Below the pieces are notes generated by a model. That model saw only the letters and a list, made by a program, of their open reading frames with translations. It did not search any database and had not been told where the DNA came from. A stretch of 64,000 bases of DNA, taken from contig OZ220699.1 of assembly GCA_965116565.1 (NCBI GenBank), positions 3,596,001-3,660,000 of the forward strand, given 5' to 3'. The translations under genes and the position numbers were made by a program. Every line of letters begins with the position of its first letter. Within the stretch, counting starts at the first letter, position 1. This stretch comes from Bin87 sp965116565. Its GTDB lineage: Bacteria > Chloroflexota > Dehalococcoidia > Lucifugimonadales > UBA3495. Shown piece after piece: positions 33,048 to 40,918 of this stretch.

Positions 33048-33737
33048 CTAGTTCAGGCGCGCGCCCTTGAAGGGCGAATTCTGCTCGACCTGGTCGGCGA
33101 CGATGCGATTGGCCTGGCGCATCATGGTCAGCAGCTTTTCCAGCTGTTCGCCGGCGGTACGGGTTTCCAGCAGCGATTGACGCACGTCGGGCGGCAGGGG
33201 CAGGCTGACGGCCAGGGAAACCGCCGACTTCTGCGCCAGTTCCGAGGGATCGTCGGGGACTGAGACCTCCCGATCCCATCCGCCGGCCATTGCGGTGAGA
33301 TAACGCTGCAGCTGGATGTACTGCTCACGCACGCCGGCGACGGTGGTGGTCGAGACGGTGCCCTCCTCATCGTCGATGTAACGCACCAGGCCCACCAGGT
33401 GCGGCACCGTCTGGACGGTCTCCAGCAGTTCGAACCGCCGCTCCCCGCGGGTGAGGATGTTCATCCGCCCCTCCTCCAGGCGCTGCACCTGGGCGATACG
33501 GGCGGTGGTGCCGACGGAGTGGGGTGACGCAGGCTCACCGACCTCGTTGCCCTCCTGGATGAGCAGGACACCGAAAGGCTCGTCGCGCTGGACGCAGTCG
33601 CCGATCATCGCCTTGTACCGCTCCTCGAAGATGTGCAGCGGCAGCGGCATGCCGGGGAAGAGTACGACGTTGTTCAAAGGGAACAGCGAAAGCTCCGCCA
33701 GGGCGCCGGGCGGGAAATCGTCGGGGTTGATGGCCAT
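33048..33737 (-). CDS. LON substrate-binding domain protein
   Basis: 229 residues. The Lon N-terminal (substrate-binding) domain is complete: ELSLFPLNNVVLFPGMPLPLHIFEERYKAMIGD, FGVLLIQEGNEVG, GTTARIAQVQRLEEGRMNILTRGERRFELLE. There is no AAA+ or protease domain, so this is a stand-alone LON-domain protein as found in many bacteria; these are cytosolic and probably bind unfolded peptide. The C-terminal third is helical with RQSLLETRTAGEQLEKLL. It converges on the Uma2 gene (4-base gap). Confidence 0.88.
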   Translation of the reverse strand: MAINPDDFPPGALAELSLFPLNNVVLFPGMPLPLHIFEERYKAMIGDCVQRDEPFGVLLIQEGNEVGEPASPHSVGTTARIAQVQRLEEGRMNILTRGERRFELLETVQTVPHLVGLVRYIDDEEGTVSTTTVAGVREQYIQLQRYLTAMAGGWDREVSVPDDPSELAQKSAVSLAVSLPLPPDVRQSLLETRTAGEQLEKLLTMMRQANRIVADQVEQNSPFKGARLN

Positions 33738-33900
33738 GATGCCGCAGTATAGCGGTGGGCCGCGCCCTCAGCAACTTTGCTGTAGCAAAGTAACTGTTCC
33801 GGGTTGATGGGTTTGCTTGTTGTGGATGACTCGCCGGCGAGCAGGCGGAGACGCGTACAGTCCGGAATGAGGGAACGTGAGCAGGGGATGGATTTTGTGG

Positions 33901-33980
33901 ATACCGGCTCAAGGCCGGTATGACGGTTTGGGGGTTGGCACGACGGTTTGGGGGTTGGCACGACGGTTTGGGGGTTAGAC
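33901..33980. repeat. Hairpin plus three 20-bp tandem repeats
   Basis: Arms ATACCGGC/GCCGGTAT (33901-33921) are followed by three 20-base units of CGACGGTTTGGGGGTTGGCA (33921-33940, 33941-33960, 33961-33980; the last differs at the end). The repeats lie in the 328-base gap between the LON gene and the next gene, where I see no coding sequence. Confidence 0.8.
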
Positions 33981-34011
33981 GGTCACCTCTATCCTGAACA
34001 GTTACATAGAA

Positions 34012-34040
34012 AAGCCCCCGCCGCGAGCGGACGGGGGCTT
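34012..34040 (-). terminator. Rho-independent terminator of the 84-aa gene
   Basis: AAGCCCCCG and CGGGGGCTT arms with an inner CCGC/GCGG stem; in the minus direction it is followed by TTCTATGT. It lies 25 bases downstream of the stop of the gene at 34066-34320. Confidence 0.75.
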
Positions 34041-34065
34041 GATGGTTAAACGGCACTACCGAGGA

Positions 34066-34320
34066 TCAGTGGTGGGCGCCGTCAGCATCCGGCGGGCGGT
34101 TGTGGATGGCCTTGGTGCCCTTCTTGAAGATGCACTTGCGGATGTTGTTCTCCAGCTCAGTGGGATCCTCAACGCCGGGGTAGCGAGCCTGGGCTTCGGG
34201 GCTGCTCAGATAGGCGTACATGTTCTGCAGCACTTCATCTTCGGATCCCCCGGTGATGACGGTTCGGTCGCGGGGGTCGGAAAGGAAGTTGCTGGGACGG
34301 GCATAGTAGACGTCAGGCAT
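34066..34320 (-). CDS. Small hypothetical protein, 84 aa
   Basis: MPDVYYARPSNFLSDPRDRT, then VLQNMYAYLSSPEAQARYPGVE and NIRKCIFKKGTKAIHNRPPD. GGAGGAGGAACCC precedes the ATG, and a terminator follows, so it is a real transcription unit. A soluble, mainly helical protein; I do not recognise the family. The in-frame extension to 34413 lacks family support and was not used. Confidence 0.6.
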   Translation of the reverse strand: MPDVYYARPSNFLSDPRDRTVITGGSEDEVLQNMYAYLSSPEAQARYPGVEDPTELENNIRKCIFKKGTKAIHNRPPDADGAHH

Positions 34321-34428
34321 GGGTTCCTCCTCCTTCGGCAAGGATATCGATTGTGGGAATCGATGGTCTCTTACAGTAGCAGATTGATACACCAAAAGGC
34401 GGCGCGTTGTCAATGGGCAGGCTTGTCA

Positions 34429-35742
34429 TCAGGCCGGCGCCGGCTGGTAGCGCACCGAGTAACGCCGCTCCCGGATGGTGAAGGCGCTGATGGCGGCGGG
34501 GTACAGGAGCACGGCGGCGATGCAGAAGGCCAGGATGTAATTGCCCGTGATCTCCCGCAGGTAGCCGGCCAGCAGGACGCTGCTGAATCCGCCCAATTGG
34601 TGGAACAGGAACGCCACGCCGGATATGGTCGCCAGCGATTTCAGCCCGTACACCTCGGCGGTGAGCGACGTCGTCAAGGGCGCGGTGGCGATCCACGAAA
34701 GGCCGGCGACGAAGGCGAATATCAGCAGACCGGCCATCACCGGAATGCCCGGCACCAGCAGAGACATCACCAGGATCACATAGCCGGTGCCCCGGCAGAA
34801 GTACACCGCCGCCAGCCAGTTCTTGCGCCCGCCGATACGGTCGGAGATCCAACCGGCGCCGGTGGCTCCCAGGGCGTTCAGGCCGGACATCAGGCCAAAG
34901 ATCAACGCGGCCGTCTGCGGGTTGATGCCTTCCTCCACGGCCATGGGCACGAAGTGCACCGCCAGCATGAAGGTGGTGGATCCGCAGATGAAGTACGAGA
35001 AACTCATCTGCCAGATGGGGAAGGACCTGAACGCCTGCCGCCAGTTTTCGGCGAACAACGGTTGCGGCGGTGGTCCGGTGGCGACGCCAGGGGAACCGGC
35101 GGGTCCCGGCTCAGGCTCGGGGTCGCCGTCCGGCGTGAGGCCCTTGCGGGCGGGATCGTCGTGCAGAAACACGAAGGCCAGCGGGATGCCGAGGCAGAGT
35201 ATCATCAAGCCCAACACGATCCACGACAGGCGCCAGTCGATGAGGCTGATCAGGTAGGCGGCGAATGGGACCAGAATGAGGCCGCCCAGGGACATTCCCG
35301 ATGCGTTCAGCCCGATGACCAGTCCACGGCGACGACGGAACCACTTGCTCAGCATCGCGCCGGTGTTGGTGAGCGACGTGCCGCTCTGTCCAACCGCGGA
35401 CACCACGCCGAACACCGCGATGAGAAACCAGATGCTGCCGGTGGCAGCCATCAGCAATGTGGACGCCCCGACGACGACGATGCCTGCAATGACGACTATG
35501 CGGACGCCCACCCGGTCGAACAGGTAGCCCATGAACGGCTGCGTTACGCCGTTGAGCAGCGCGCCCAAGGCTGCGGCCCATGACACCACGGTGCGGTTCC
35601 ACTCGAACTCGGCCTCCATGGGCACCACGAAGGCGCCGAAGGCGTTGCGTGTTCCCATGGTGAGGAACGCAATGAACATGCAGGTGGCAACAACAAACCA
35701 CCCGTAGAACATGCCGGACCGCGCCGGATTGCTGGCCGCCAT
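34429..35742 (-). CDS. MFS transporter, OFA/monocarboxylate-type (paralogue of 17555)
   Basis: 437 residues, about 12 TM segments. MAASNPARSGMFYGWFVVATC, motif A FDRVGVRIVVIAGIVVVG, an Asp/Glu/Pro-rich central loop (PDGDPEPEPGP), and ISDRIGGRKNWLAAVYFCRG and IATAPLTTSLTAEVYGLKSL in the second half match the MFS protein at 17555 region by region. AGGGGAAACACC precedes the ATG at 35742. Both carry the WIATAPLT / WVASVPLT helix typical of monocarboxylate transporters, so organic-acid exchange is the best guess. It lies upstream of a luciferase-like monooxygenase, which might use the same substrate. Confidence 0.86.
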   Translation of the reverse strand: MAASNPARSGMFYGWFVVATCMFIAFLTMGTRNAFGAFVVPMEAEFEWNRTVVSWAAALGALLNGVTQPFMGYLFDRVGVRIVVIAGIVVVGASTLLMAATGSIWFLIAVFGVVSAVGQSGTSLTNTGAMLSKWFRRRRGLVIGLNASGMSLGGLILVPFAAYLISLIDWRLSWIVLGLMILCLGIPLAFVFLHDDPARKGLTPDGDPEPEPGPAGSPGVATGPPPQPLFAENWRQAFRSFPIWQMSFSYFICGSTTFMLAVHFVPMAVEEGINPQTAALIFGLMSGLNALGATGAGWISDRIGGRKNWLAAVYFCRGTGYVILVMSLLVPGIPVMAGLLIFAFVAGLSWIATAPLTTSLTAEVYGLKSLATISGVAFLFHQLGGFSSVLLAGYLREITGNYILAFCIAAVLLYPAAISAFTIRERRYSVRYQPAPA

Positions 35743-35880
35743 GGTGTTTCCCCTGCCTGGAACCGCGAATGCGGCGATTGTATGCCCCGCAAAGGCGGGG
35801 CGCAAGCGGATGGCGGCGCGATGAGGCGAGCCGCATTGACGATGCGCGCGCAGCGTGTGCCGGCGATTGGCGGGAGTGGA

Positions 35881-37023
35881 TCAGGTATCGTCGCCGGCGT
35901 CGATGAACCGGGGCATTACCCTGGTGGCGAAATCTTCCAGGTTGCGCAGCGTCTTGCGGAGGGGGATGCCAGGGTGGGTGAACTCCACCAGCAAGTAGCC
36001 CAGGTTGCACACCTCCCGCAGTTCCTGGACTTTTTCGGCAACGTTGTCGGGCGAGCCCACCAGCAGCGTGCGCGGTTCCAGGAAATCCCAGTCCAGGCTG
36101 ACGTCGGATGCAAGCTCTTCGTCGGGGTTGGTGAACACCTGCCGGCCGCGGAAGGGATCGTTGAATATGTAGGCGGACATTATGCCGGCCTCGGCATCCC
36201 GACGCGCCTCTTCCATGGAAGAGGCGACGTAAGTGGAGCGCATGACTGCCTGGTCTTCGCCAAGGTTGAACGGTCGCCCTTCCGTTGTTGAGCGTACCTC
36301 GGCATAGAGTTCCATTCTCTGCCTGATCCTCAGCGGTGGCGGCTGCCAATAGCAGGCTTTCAGTCCCATCTCGGCCGCTGTCGCAACCGATCGGTCGGTG
36401 GATACCGTCATCCACAGGGGCGGGTGTGGCTGCTGGTAGGGACGGGGCGTTACGCGTAGCCGGGTCACCCGTTCGCCGTCATGCCATGCCGGGTTGGGCG
36501 GATACGACGGGTGGGAAAACACGGTGTCCCGGGCCGGGAAGGTGTAGTTCTCCCCTTCATGGGAGAAGTATTCGTCGGCCCATATCTTGCGTACGATTTC
36601 GACGGTCTCCCGGAACAACTCCCGATTCTCCGAGTCCTTGCGTGGGTCGGCGTTGGGATGGAACTGTGGCCCCTCGTAGGGCCAGATGCCCCGTCCGAAC
36701 CCCACTTCGACCCTACCCCCGGTCATGTTGTCCAGGATGGCGAGATCTTCAGCCAGGCGAATCGGGTGCCACCAGGGGGCGATGTTGGCCATCTGACCGA
36801 TACGAATCCGGCTCGTCCTGGCGGCCAGGTCGGCGCCGAGCAGGATGGGATTGGGGATGTCGCCTACTTCGTGCAGGCTGAAGTGATGCTCGCCCAGCCA
36901 CATCGCCTCGAAGCCCAGTTCCTCGGCCAGAATGGTCTGCTGGCGCAGGTTGTCCAGCAGTTCCGCCGAACTGGTCGCCTCGCCGGCCGACCCGATCACG
37001 GTGGTGAATGCGGCAAACTTCAT
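35881..37023 (-). CDS. LLM-class flavin-dependent oxidoreductase (luciferase-like monooxygenase)
   Basis: 380 residues of the bacterial luciferase-like TIM-barrel family. N-terminal MKFAAFTTVIGSAGEATSSAELLD, then LGFEAMWLGEHHFSLHEVGDIPNP, SRIRIGQMANIAPWWHPIRLAEDLAILDNMTGGRVEVGFGRG (split in blocks) and the C-terminal VGSPDNVAEKVQELREV. Such enzymes use FMNH2 and O2 to oxidise organosulfur, alkane-like or aromatic substrates. SAR202-type Chloroflexota carry many paralogues, which fits. Substrate unknown. It lies 138 bases from the MFS gene on the same strand, so transport and oxidation could be linked. Start at 37023 is the family start. Confidence 0.88.
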   Translation of the reverse strand: MKFAAFTTVIGSAGEATSSAELLDNLRQQTILAEELGFEAMWLGEHHFSLHEVGDIPNPILLGADLAARTSRIRIGQMANIAPWWHPIRLAEDLAILDNMTGGRVEVGFGRGIWPYEGPQFHPNADPRKDSENRELFRETVEIVRKIWADEYFSHEGENYTFPARDTVFSHPSYPPNPAWHDGERVTRLRVTPRPYQQPHPPLWMTVSTDRSVATAAEMGLKACYWQPPPLRIRQRMELYAEVRSTTEGRPFNLGEDQAVMRSTYVASSMEEARRDAEAGIMSAYIFNDPFRGRQVFTNPDEELASDVSLDWDFLEPRTLLVGSPDNVAEKVQELREVCNLGYLLVEFTHPGIPLRKTLRNLEDFATRVMPRFIDAGDDT

Positions 37024-37118
37024 GCCGTAACCTCCAACCCATGCGCCAAATGCGGGAACAGCAAATGTATTGAACTATCGGTAGAAATTGAGAAACGCAG
37101 GGGGCAATGTGTGAATGC

Positions 37119-37175
37119 CTACACGTCTTTCGGGGCCAGCGCCTCTTCGCCGGCGGGGTTGCCGGCCGGGTGGCC
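37119..37175 (-). pseudogene. Fossil C-terminus of a fumarate-reductase-like FAD dehydrogenase
   Basis: In the minus direction, 18 codons read GHPAGNPAGEEALAPKDV followed by TAG. They match the last residues of the intact gene at 37769 (GRLAGNSAGEDALALKDV) nearly residue for residue. Nothing else of the gene remains; the next gene (37184) starts its stop codon nine bases away. This is the remnant of a former tandem copy. Confidence 0.7.
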
Positions 37176-37183
37176 TTGGGTCG

Positions 37184-37633
37184 TCAGACCTCTAGCAGCA
37201 GCCGCTGCGGCATTTTGTACCAGTGGATTGCGCCGGATTCGATCAGGTCGTCTATATTCCAGTCGGTACGGACTGCCGTTATCGCGGCACAAGCGGGGGT
37301 GCCGGTGAAACGGGTCAGATAACCGGCGTTGCGAATTGCGCGGCGCGTATCGAACTCATCGGCGGTGTATGACGACTCGACGGCCGCGTATTGCATCCGA
37401 CCATCGCTATCCGTAGCCTCCACTATCAAGTCTGCCAACAGGAAACTTTCCAACTGGGCATGCGATATGCCGGACAAATCCTGACCAGACAGCATCGCGG
37501 ACAAATCTTTGCCGTCGAGAGTTTTGGTGAGGCGCAAGTTCATCGCCAACGCAATGGCCGGAGCAACCCGGTGCGCCGGATTGTGGGTCGCCCAGCATTT
37601 GAGCGTTCCGACATCATCCCGGAGCAGGGCCAT
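37184..37633 (-). CDS. Hypothetical protein with PD-(D/E)XK-like C-terminus, possibly 5'-truncated
   Basis: About 149 residues from ATG 37633 (preceded by TAGGGGTCTGACC). N-terminal MALLRDDVGTLKCWATHNPAH and MNLRLTKTLDGKDLSAMLSGQ, then the conserved block LADLIVEATDSDGRMQYAAVE, DEFDTRRAIRNAGYLTRFTG and IESGAIHWYKMPQ. This C-terminal pattern resembles the nuclease-like domain of the protein at 19648. The N-terminal coiled coil of that protein is absent. The gene sits directly on the fossil of the deleted FAD-dehydrogenase copy. Confidence 0.55.
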   Translation of the reverse strand: MALLRDDVGTLKCWATHNPAHRVAPAIALAMNLRLTKTLDGKDLSAMLSGQDLSGISHAQLESFLLADLIVEATDSDGRMQYAAVESSYTADEFDTRRAIRNAGYLTRFTGTPACAAITAVRTDWNIDDLIESGAIHWYKMPQRLLLEV

Positions 37634-37699
37634 GGTCAGACCCCTACCGCGCGAATGTCGTCTATGGTAGCCATTGTCGCGCATCCTTGGTGATTAGCA

Positions 37700-37737
37700 G
37701 TATGGGGCTCTACTGCAATTGTAGCAGAGCCCCATAC
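37700..37737. terminator. 38-bp near-perfect palindrome, terminator of the FAD dehydrogenase gene
   Basis: Arms GTATGGGGCTCTACTGCAA and TTGTAGCAGAGCCCCATAC, almost perfectly self-complementary over 38 bases. It lies 32 bases past the stop of the minus-strand FAD dehydrogenase (37769) and before the start of the gene at 37184-37633. The long GC stem fits a terminator; the length is unusual for one. Confidence 0.75.
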
Positions 37738-37768
37738 GCCGACTATGCGGATGATGCCGGAGCGGACA

Positions 37769-39274
37769 CTAAACGTCTTTTAGGGCGAGGGCGTCTTCGC
37801 CGGCGCTGTTGCCGGCCAGGCGGCCGAATACCATGCCCGCGCTGAGGCCGCTGCCGCCGGGATAGTTGTGGTAGAACAGGCCGCCCACCATTTCGCCGGC
37901 GGCGTACAGGCCGGGGATGGGATCCTGGGCGTTGGTCACCACCTGGCCGCGGTTGTTGACCTTGACGCCGCCGAAGGTGAAGGTGATGCCCGTGGTGACG
38001 GCCCAGCCGCGATAGGGCGGCGTGTCGATGGTCTCGGCCCAGTTGGTCTTGTTCACCGCCAGGCCCTCGGTGCGCCGGCCGTCCTTCACCGTGGCGTTGT
38101 AGGGGATGTCGGTGCGGACGGCGGCGTTGTACGCCTCGACCTCGCGCACGAGTCCCTCGGGGTCAATGTCCAGCATCCGCGCCAGTTCCTCGATGGAGTT
38201 GGCCTCGGCGGTGGTGGCCTGGGGAATCCAGTACTCGTCGCGGAGCAGGTGCTTGACCTTGTCGTCGAATACCTGGAAGCAGAGGCCCTGGGGCTGGTCC
38301 ATCAGGGCGCGGCCGTAGGTGACGTAGGTGTAGTTGCGGAAGTCCGCGCCCTCGTCCAGGAACCGCTCACCGTTGATGTTGACCATGATGCCGAAGGGAT
38401 AGGAGTGCTTCTGGAACAGTTCGGTTACGGTGCGGTCGCCGAAGGTGGGAGCGTTCATGTCCCAGGCCACGGCGTGGCAGGACGACCAGTGGCCGTAGGA
38501 CTGCGCGCCCACGTCGAGGGCCATCTTGATGCCGTCGCCGGTGTTGTAGGGGATGCCGCGCACCTTGACGGTCTCCCAGCCGGGGCCCAGGTAGCGGCAG
38601 CGCATCTCGGCGTTGGCCTCGAAACCGCCGGCCGCCAGCACGACGGCGCGCCCGGCGATGTCCTCGAACCCGTTGGGACCCTTGACCCGCAGTCCGGCGA
38701 TGCGGCCCATCTGGTCCTGGATCAGATTCACACCCTCGGTGGAATAGCGCACCTCGACGCCCAACCGCTCGCATACGTCAAACTGCTGGTCGGACAGGCC
38801 CTTGCCGGCGCCGACCGCCTCGACGACCAGGCCGCCCCAGAAGCGGAACTTGTCGCCGTCCCGGAAGGCCTGGCGCCCGAAGGACAGCACGAACCGGACG
38901 CCGTGTTCCTGCAGCCATTTCATGGTCGGGTAGGAATGGCTCACCAGGATTTCGGCCAGCTCGGGGTCGGAGAGGCCGTGGGTGACGCGCATCATGTCGT
39001 CGTAGAACTGGTTCTCGGTGTACTGGCCCACCTCGATGGAGTTGGCTTCGGTGTCGGACATATCGGGAATCAGGCCCTTGATGTCGTCCAGGCCGTTGTA
39101 GGCGAAGCGGATGATACCGCCGGTGAAGTAGGTGTTGCCGCCGCGGAAGTATTCCGGGGCTTTTTCCACCACGAGGACCGATTGGGTCTGCTCGCGGGCG
39201 GCGATGGCGGCGGACAGGGCGGCGTTGCCGGCCCCGACGACGATGACGTCATATACAGTGTCATTAGCAGGCAA
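37769..39274 (-). CDS. FAD-dependent dehydrogenase, fumarate reductase/tricarballylate dehydrogenase-like
   Basis: About 501 residues. Dinucleotide motif YDVIVVGAGNAALSAAIAARE at the N-terminus, then VVEKAPEYFRGGNTYFTGGI, the substrate-binding GRAVVLAAGGFEANAEM region, SCHAVAWDMNAPTFGDRTV, and the C-terminal GLYAAGEMVGGLFYHNYPGG with GSGLSAGMVFGRLAGN, as in TcuA/KstD-like flavoproteins. It would dehydrogenate a substrate such as tricarballylate or a steroid-like acid, with FAD. TTG 39274 is taken as start because GAGGTG lies seven bases upstream; ATG 39340 would add an Arg-rich extension with no signal-peptide character. A decayed copy lies at 37119. Confidence 0.83.
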   Translation of the reverse strand: MPANDTVYDVIVVGAGNAALSAAIAAREQTQSVLVVEKAPEYFRGGNTYFTGGIIRFAYNGLDDIKGLIPDMSDTEANSIEVGQYTENQFYDDMMRVTHGLSDPELAEILVSHSYPTMKWLQEHGVRFVLSFGRQAFRDGDKFRFWGGLVVEAVGAGKGLSDQQFDVCERLGVEVRYSTEGVNLIQDQMGRIAGLRVKGPNGFEDIAGRAVVLAAGGFEANAEMRCRYLGPGWETVKVRGIPYNTGDGIKMALDVGAQSYGHWSSCHAVAWDMNAPTFGDRTVTELFQKHSYPFGIMVNINGERFLDEGADFRNYTYVTYGRALMDQPQGLCFQVFDDKVKHLLRDEYWIPQATTAEANSIEELARMLDIDPEGLVREVEAYNAAVRTDIPYNATVKDGRRTEGLAVNKTNWAETIDTPPYRGWAVTTGITFTFGGVKVNNRGQVVTNAQDPIPGLYAAGEMVGGLFYHNYPGGSGLSAGMVFGRLAGNSAGEDALALKDV

Positions 39275-39364
39275 AGTGGCACCTCGGAACGCTGGCCGGC
39301 GCGCGGCCGAACGGGGAATTTGCAGCGATGATGATACCACAGCGATCCTTTCCGTCCGATTCAG

Positions 39365-40528
39365 CTACAGTGGTTCGGTACCCTCGCTGAGGATGGAGAG
39401 GTACTGGTCGTAGGCAAAGAGGCGGTCACTGCGTCTACCGGTGATCTCACGAGCGATACCCAATTCAGTCAGCAAGGTGATCGCAGCGGATACAGTGGGG
39501 AAAGTCAATGAGGTGCTTTCTGCGACATCGGCAATTGATTGTATGGGATGACCCATGAGCCTTTCATGCACGCGCAACAACGACCCGGCGCGGCGACCGT
39601 ATTGCTGCAACCGGTCTCGATCTTCTCCGAACAACTGCAACAGCCTCTGGGTCGTGGTGAACGCTGCTTCCGCAGTCTCCCAGACGCCCTTCAGGAAAAA
39701 GTCCAGCCAATCTTCCCAATCGCCAGTGCGCCGCATCTCGTTTAGCAATTCGTAGTAGTCGGATCGATGCTGCTTGAAATACAGGCTCAGATAAAGTAGC
39801 GGATCCTTCAAAATCCCAGCGTGACAGAGCAAAAAGGTAATCAGCAACCGCCCAGTGCGCCCGTTGCCGTCGAGAAAAGGGTGGATGGATTCAAACTGCA
39901 CATGGGCAAGTCCTGCCCGCACTAAAACCGGCAGACCGTCATCGGTGGCGTGCAAAAACTGCTCCAGGTCTCCCATGCAATCCGGCACCGCGTCCGGCGG
40001 TGGTGGAACGTATACCGCAGTGCCCGGGCGTCGGCCTCCGATCCAGTTTTGCGATGTGCGAAACTCGCCCGGGTTCATCGCGTTCCCCCTGCCACTGGCG
40101 AGGAGTATGGCATGAATTTCACGGATCAACCGGTTGGAAAGCGGAAAGTCGTCCTGCAACCTTTCCAGTCCGTGATTCAGAGCGGCGACGTAATTCGATA
40201 CCTCCACCACGTCGCTCATTGGCGCGCCAGGCGCATCGTCAAGCTCATATTCCAACAGGTCTGACAACGACGATTGAGTTCCTTCAATCTGAGATGACAA
40301 CACCGCTTCCTTACGCACGTAGGCATAAATGAACAGGGCTGGGTCGGGCAATAGCGTTGCAATGCCATCCAGCCGACCCAATGCAAGAGTAGCTTTTTCG
40401 AGGGATTGCCGCAGCGTGCCATCCAGCGCCAGCGCGGGGGACGGAGGGAGGGGAACTGGTACGAACGCTCGGATTTCCTCACCACCCGATATCCAAACAA
40501 CGTAATGACCTGTGTTATCGCGTCGCAT
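39365..40528 (-). CDS. Fic family protein with C-terminal winged helix
   Basis: 387 residues. The Fic motif HPFLDGNGRTGR is intact (HPFxxGNGRxxR), so AMP-transferase activity is possible. An N-terminal inhibitory helix carries SSQIEGTQSS (the S/T-x-x-x-E-G type), so the protein is probably self-inhibited. The C-terminal ~80 residues (SLLRVHERLMGHPIQSIADVAESTSLTFPTV) form a winged-helix-like segment found in DOC/Fic regulators. It modifies a cytosolic protein target, unknown here. An AT-rich intergenic region follows upstream. Common in defence- or mobile-element neighbourhoods. Confidence 0.9.
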   Translation of the reverse strand: MRRDNTGHYVVWISGGEEIRAFVPVPLPPSPALALDGTLRQSLEKATLALGRLDGIATLLPDPALFIYAYVRKEAVLSSQIEGTQSSLSDLLEYELDDAPGAPMSDVVEVSNYVAALNHGLERLQDDFPLSNRLIREIHAILLASGRGNAMNPGEFRTSQNWIGGRRPGTAVYVPPPPDAVPDCMGDLEQFLHATDDGLPVLVRAGLAHVQFESIHPFLDGNGRTGRLLITFLLCHAGILKDPLLYLSLYFKQHRSDYYELLNEMRRTGDWEDWLDFFLKGVWETAEAAFTTTQRLLQLFGEDRDRLQQYGRRAGSLLRVHERLMGHPIQSIADVAESTSLTFPTVSAAITLLTELGIAREITGRRSDRLFAYDQYLSILSEGTEPL

Positions 40529-40918
40529 TGTTCAACGTCCCGCTTTCGCTCAATTGACCTGGAATAACGTCATCATATATCAAAATTTAGGCGGATATAT
40601 TTTAATCGCGTCCAACGTCATTTAAGCAAGCTATAGTGGCACTGGTCGTCATCCAAATTTGACGCCACAAATTTTTACGTCGCCGCAACGCTCATCAGAT
40701 GAAGACCGACAAGCTACGGCGAAAGCTGATCGACTCCAACGGTTCGACGCGCTCAACCACGTTCCCACCAGCGCAAAGTAAAATAACCGCAAATCGCAAT
40801 TAAAAATTGGGCGCCCGTATTTTACTGAACATCGAGCCAATTCAAGCATCGCTTAATAACGCTGCCTTCATCAAAGCCAAACCGTGCTTATTTTAATGAC
40901 TTCAACCTGTACCACTCG
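40529..40918. other. 390-base AT-rich gap between Fic gene and capsid/tail cluster
   Basis: No gene is supported. The stretch is distinctly AT-rich (ATATATCAAAATTTAG, ATATTTTAATCGCG) against the GC-rich background and marks the left edge of the capsid/tail cluster. I looked for a tRNA, an attachment-site pair or an integrase fragment and see none. Confidence 0.55.

Noticed and set aside
37868..39331. Long plus-strand open frame opposite the FAD dehydrogenase (also 54195-56420 opposite aconitase, 34039-35583 opposite the MFS gene)
   Set aside because: These frames have low-complexity Gly/Val/Arg/His composition and no family pattern; the opposite strand carries complete recognised genes.
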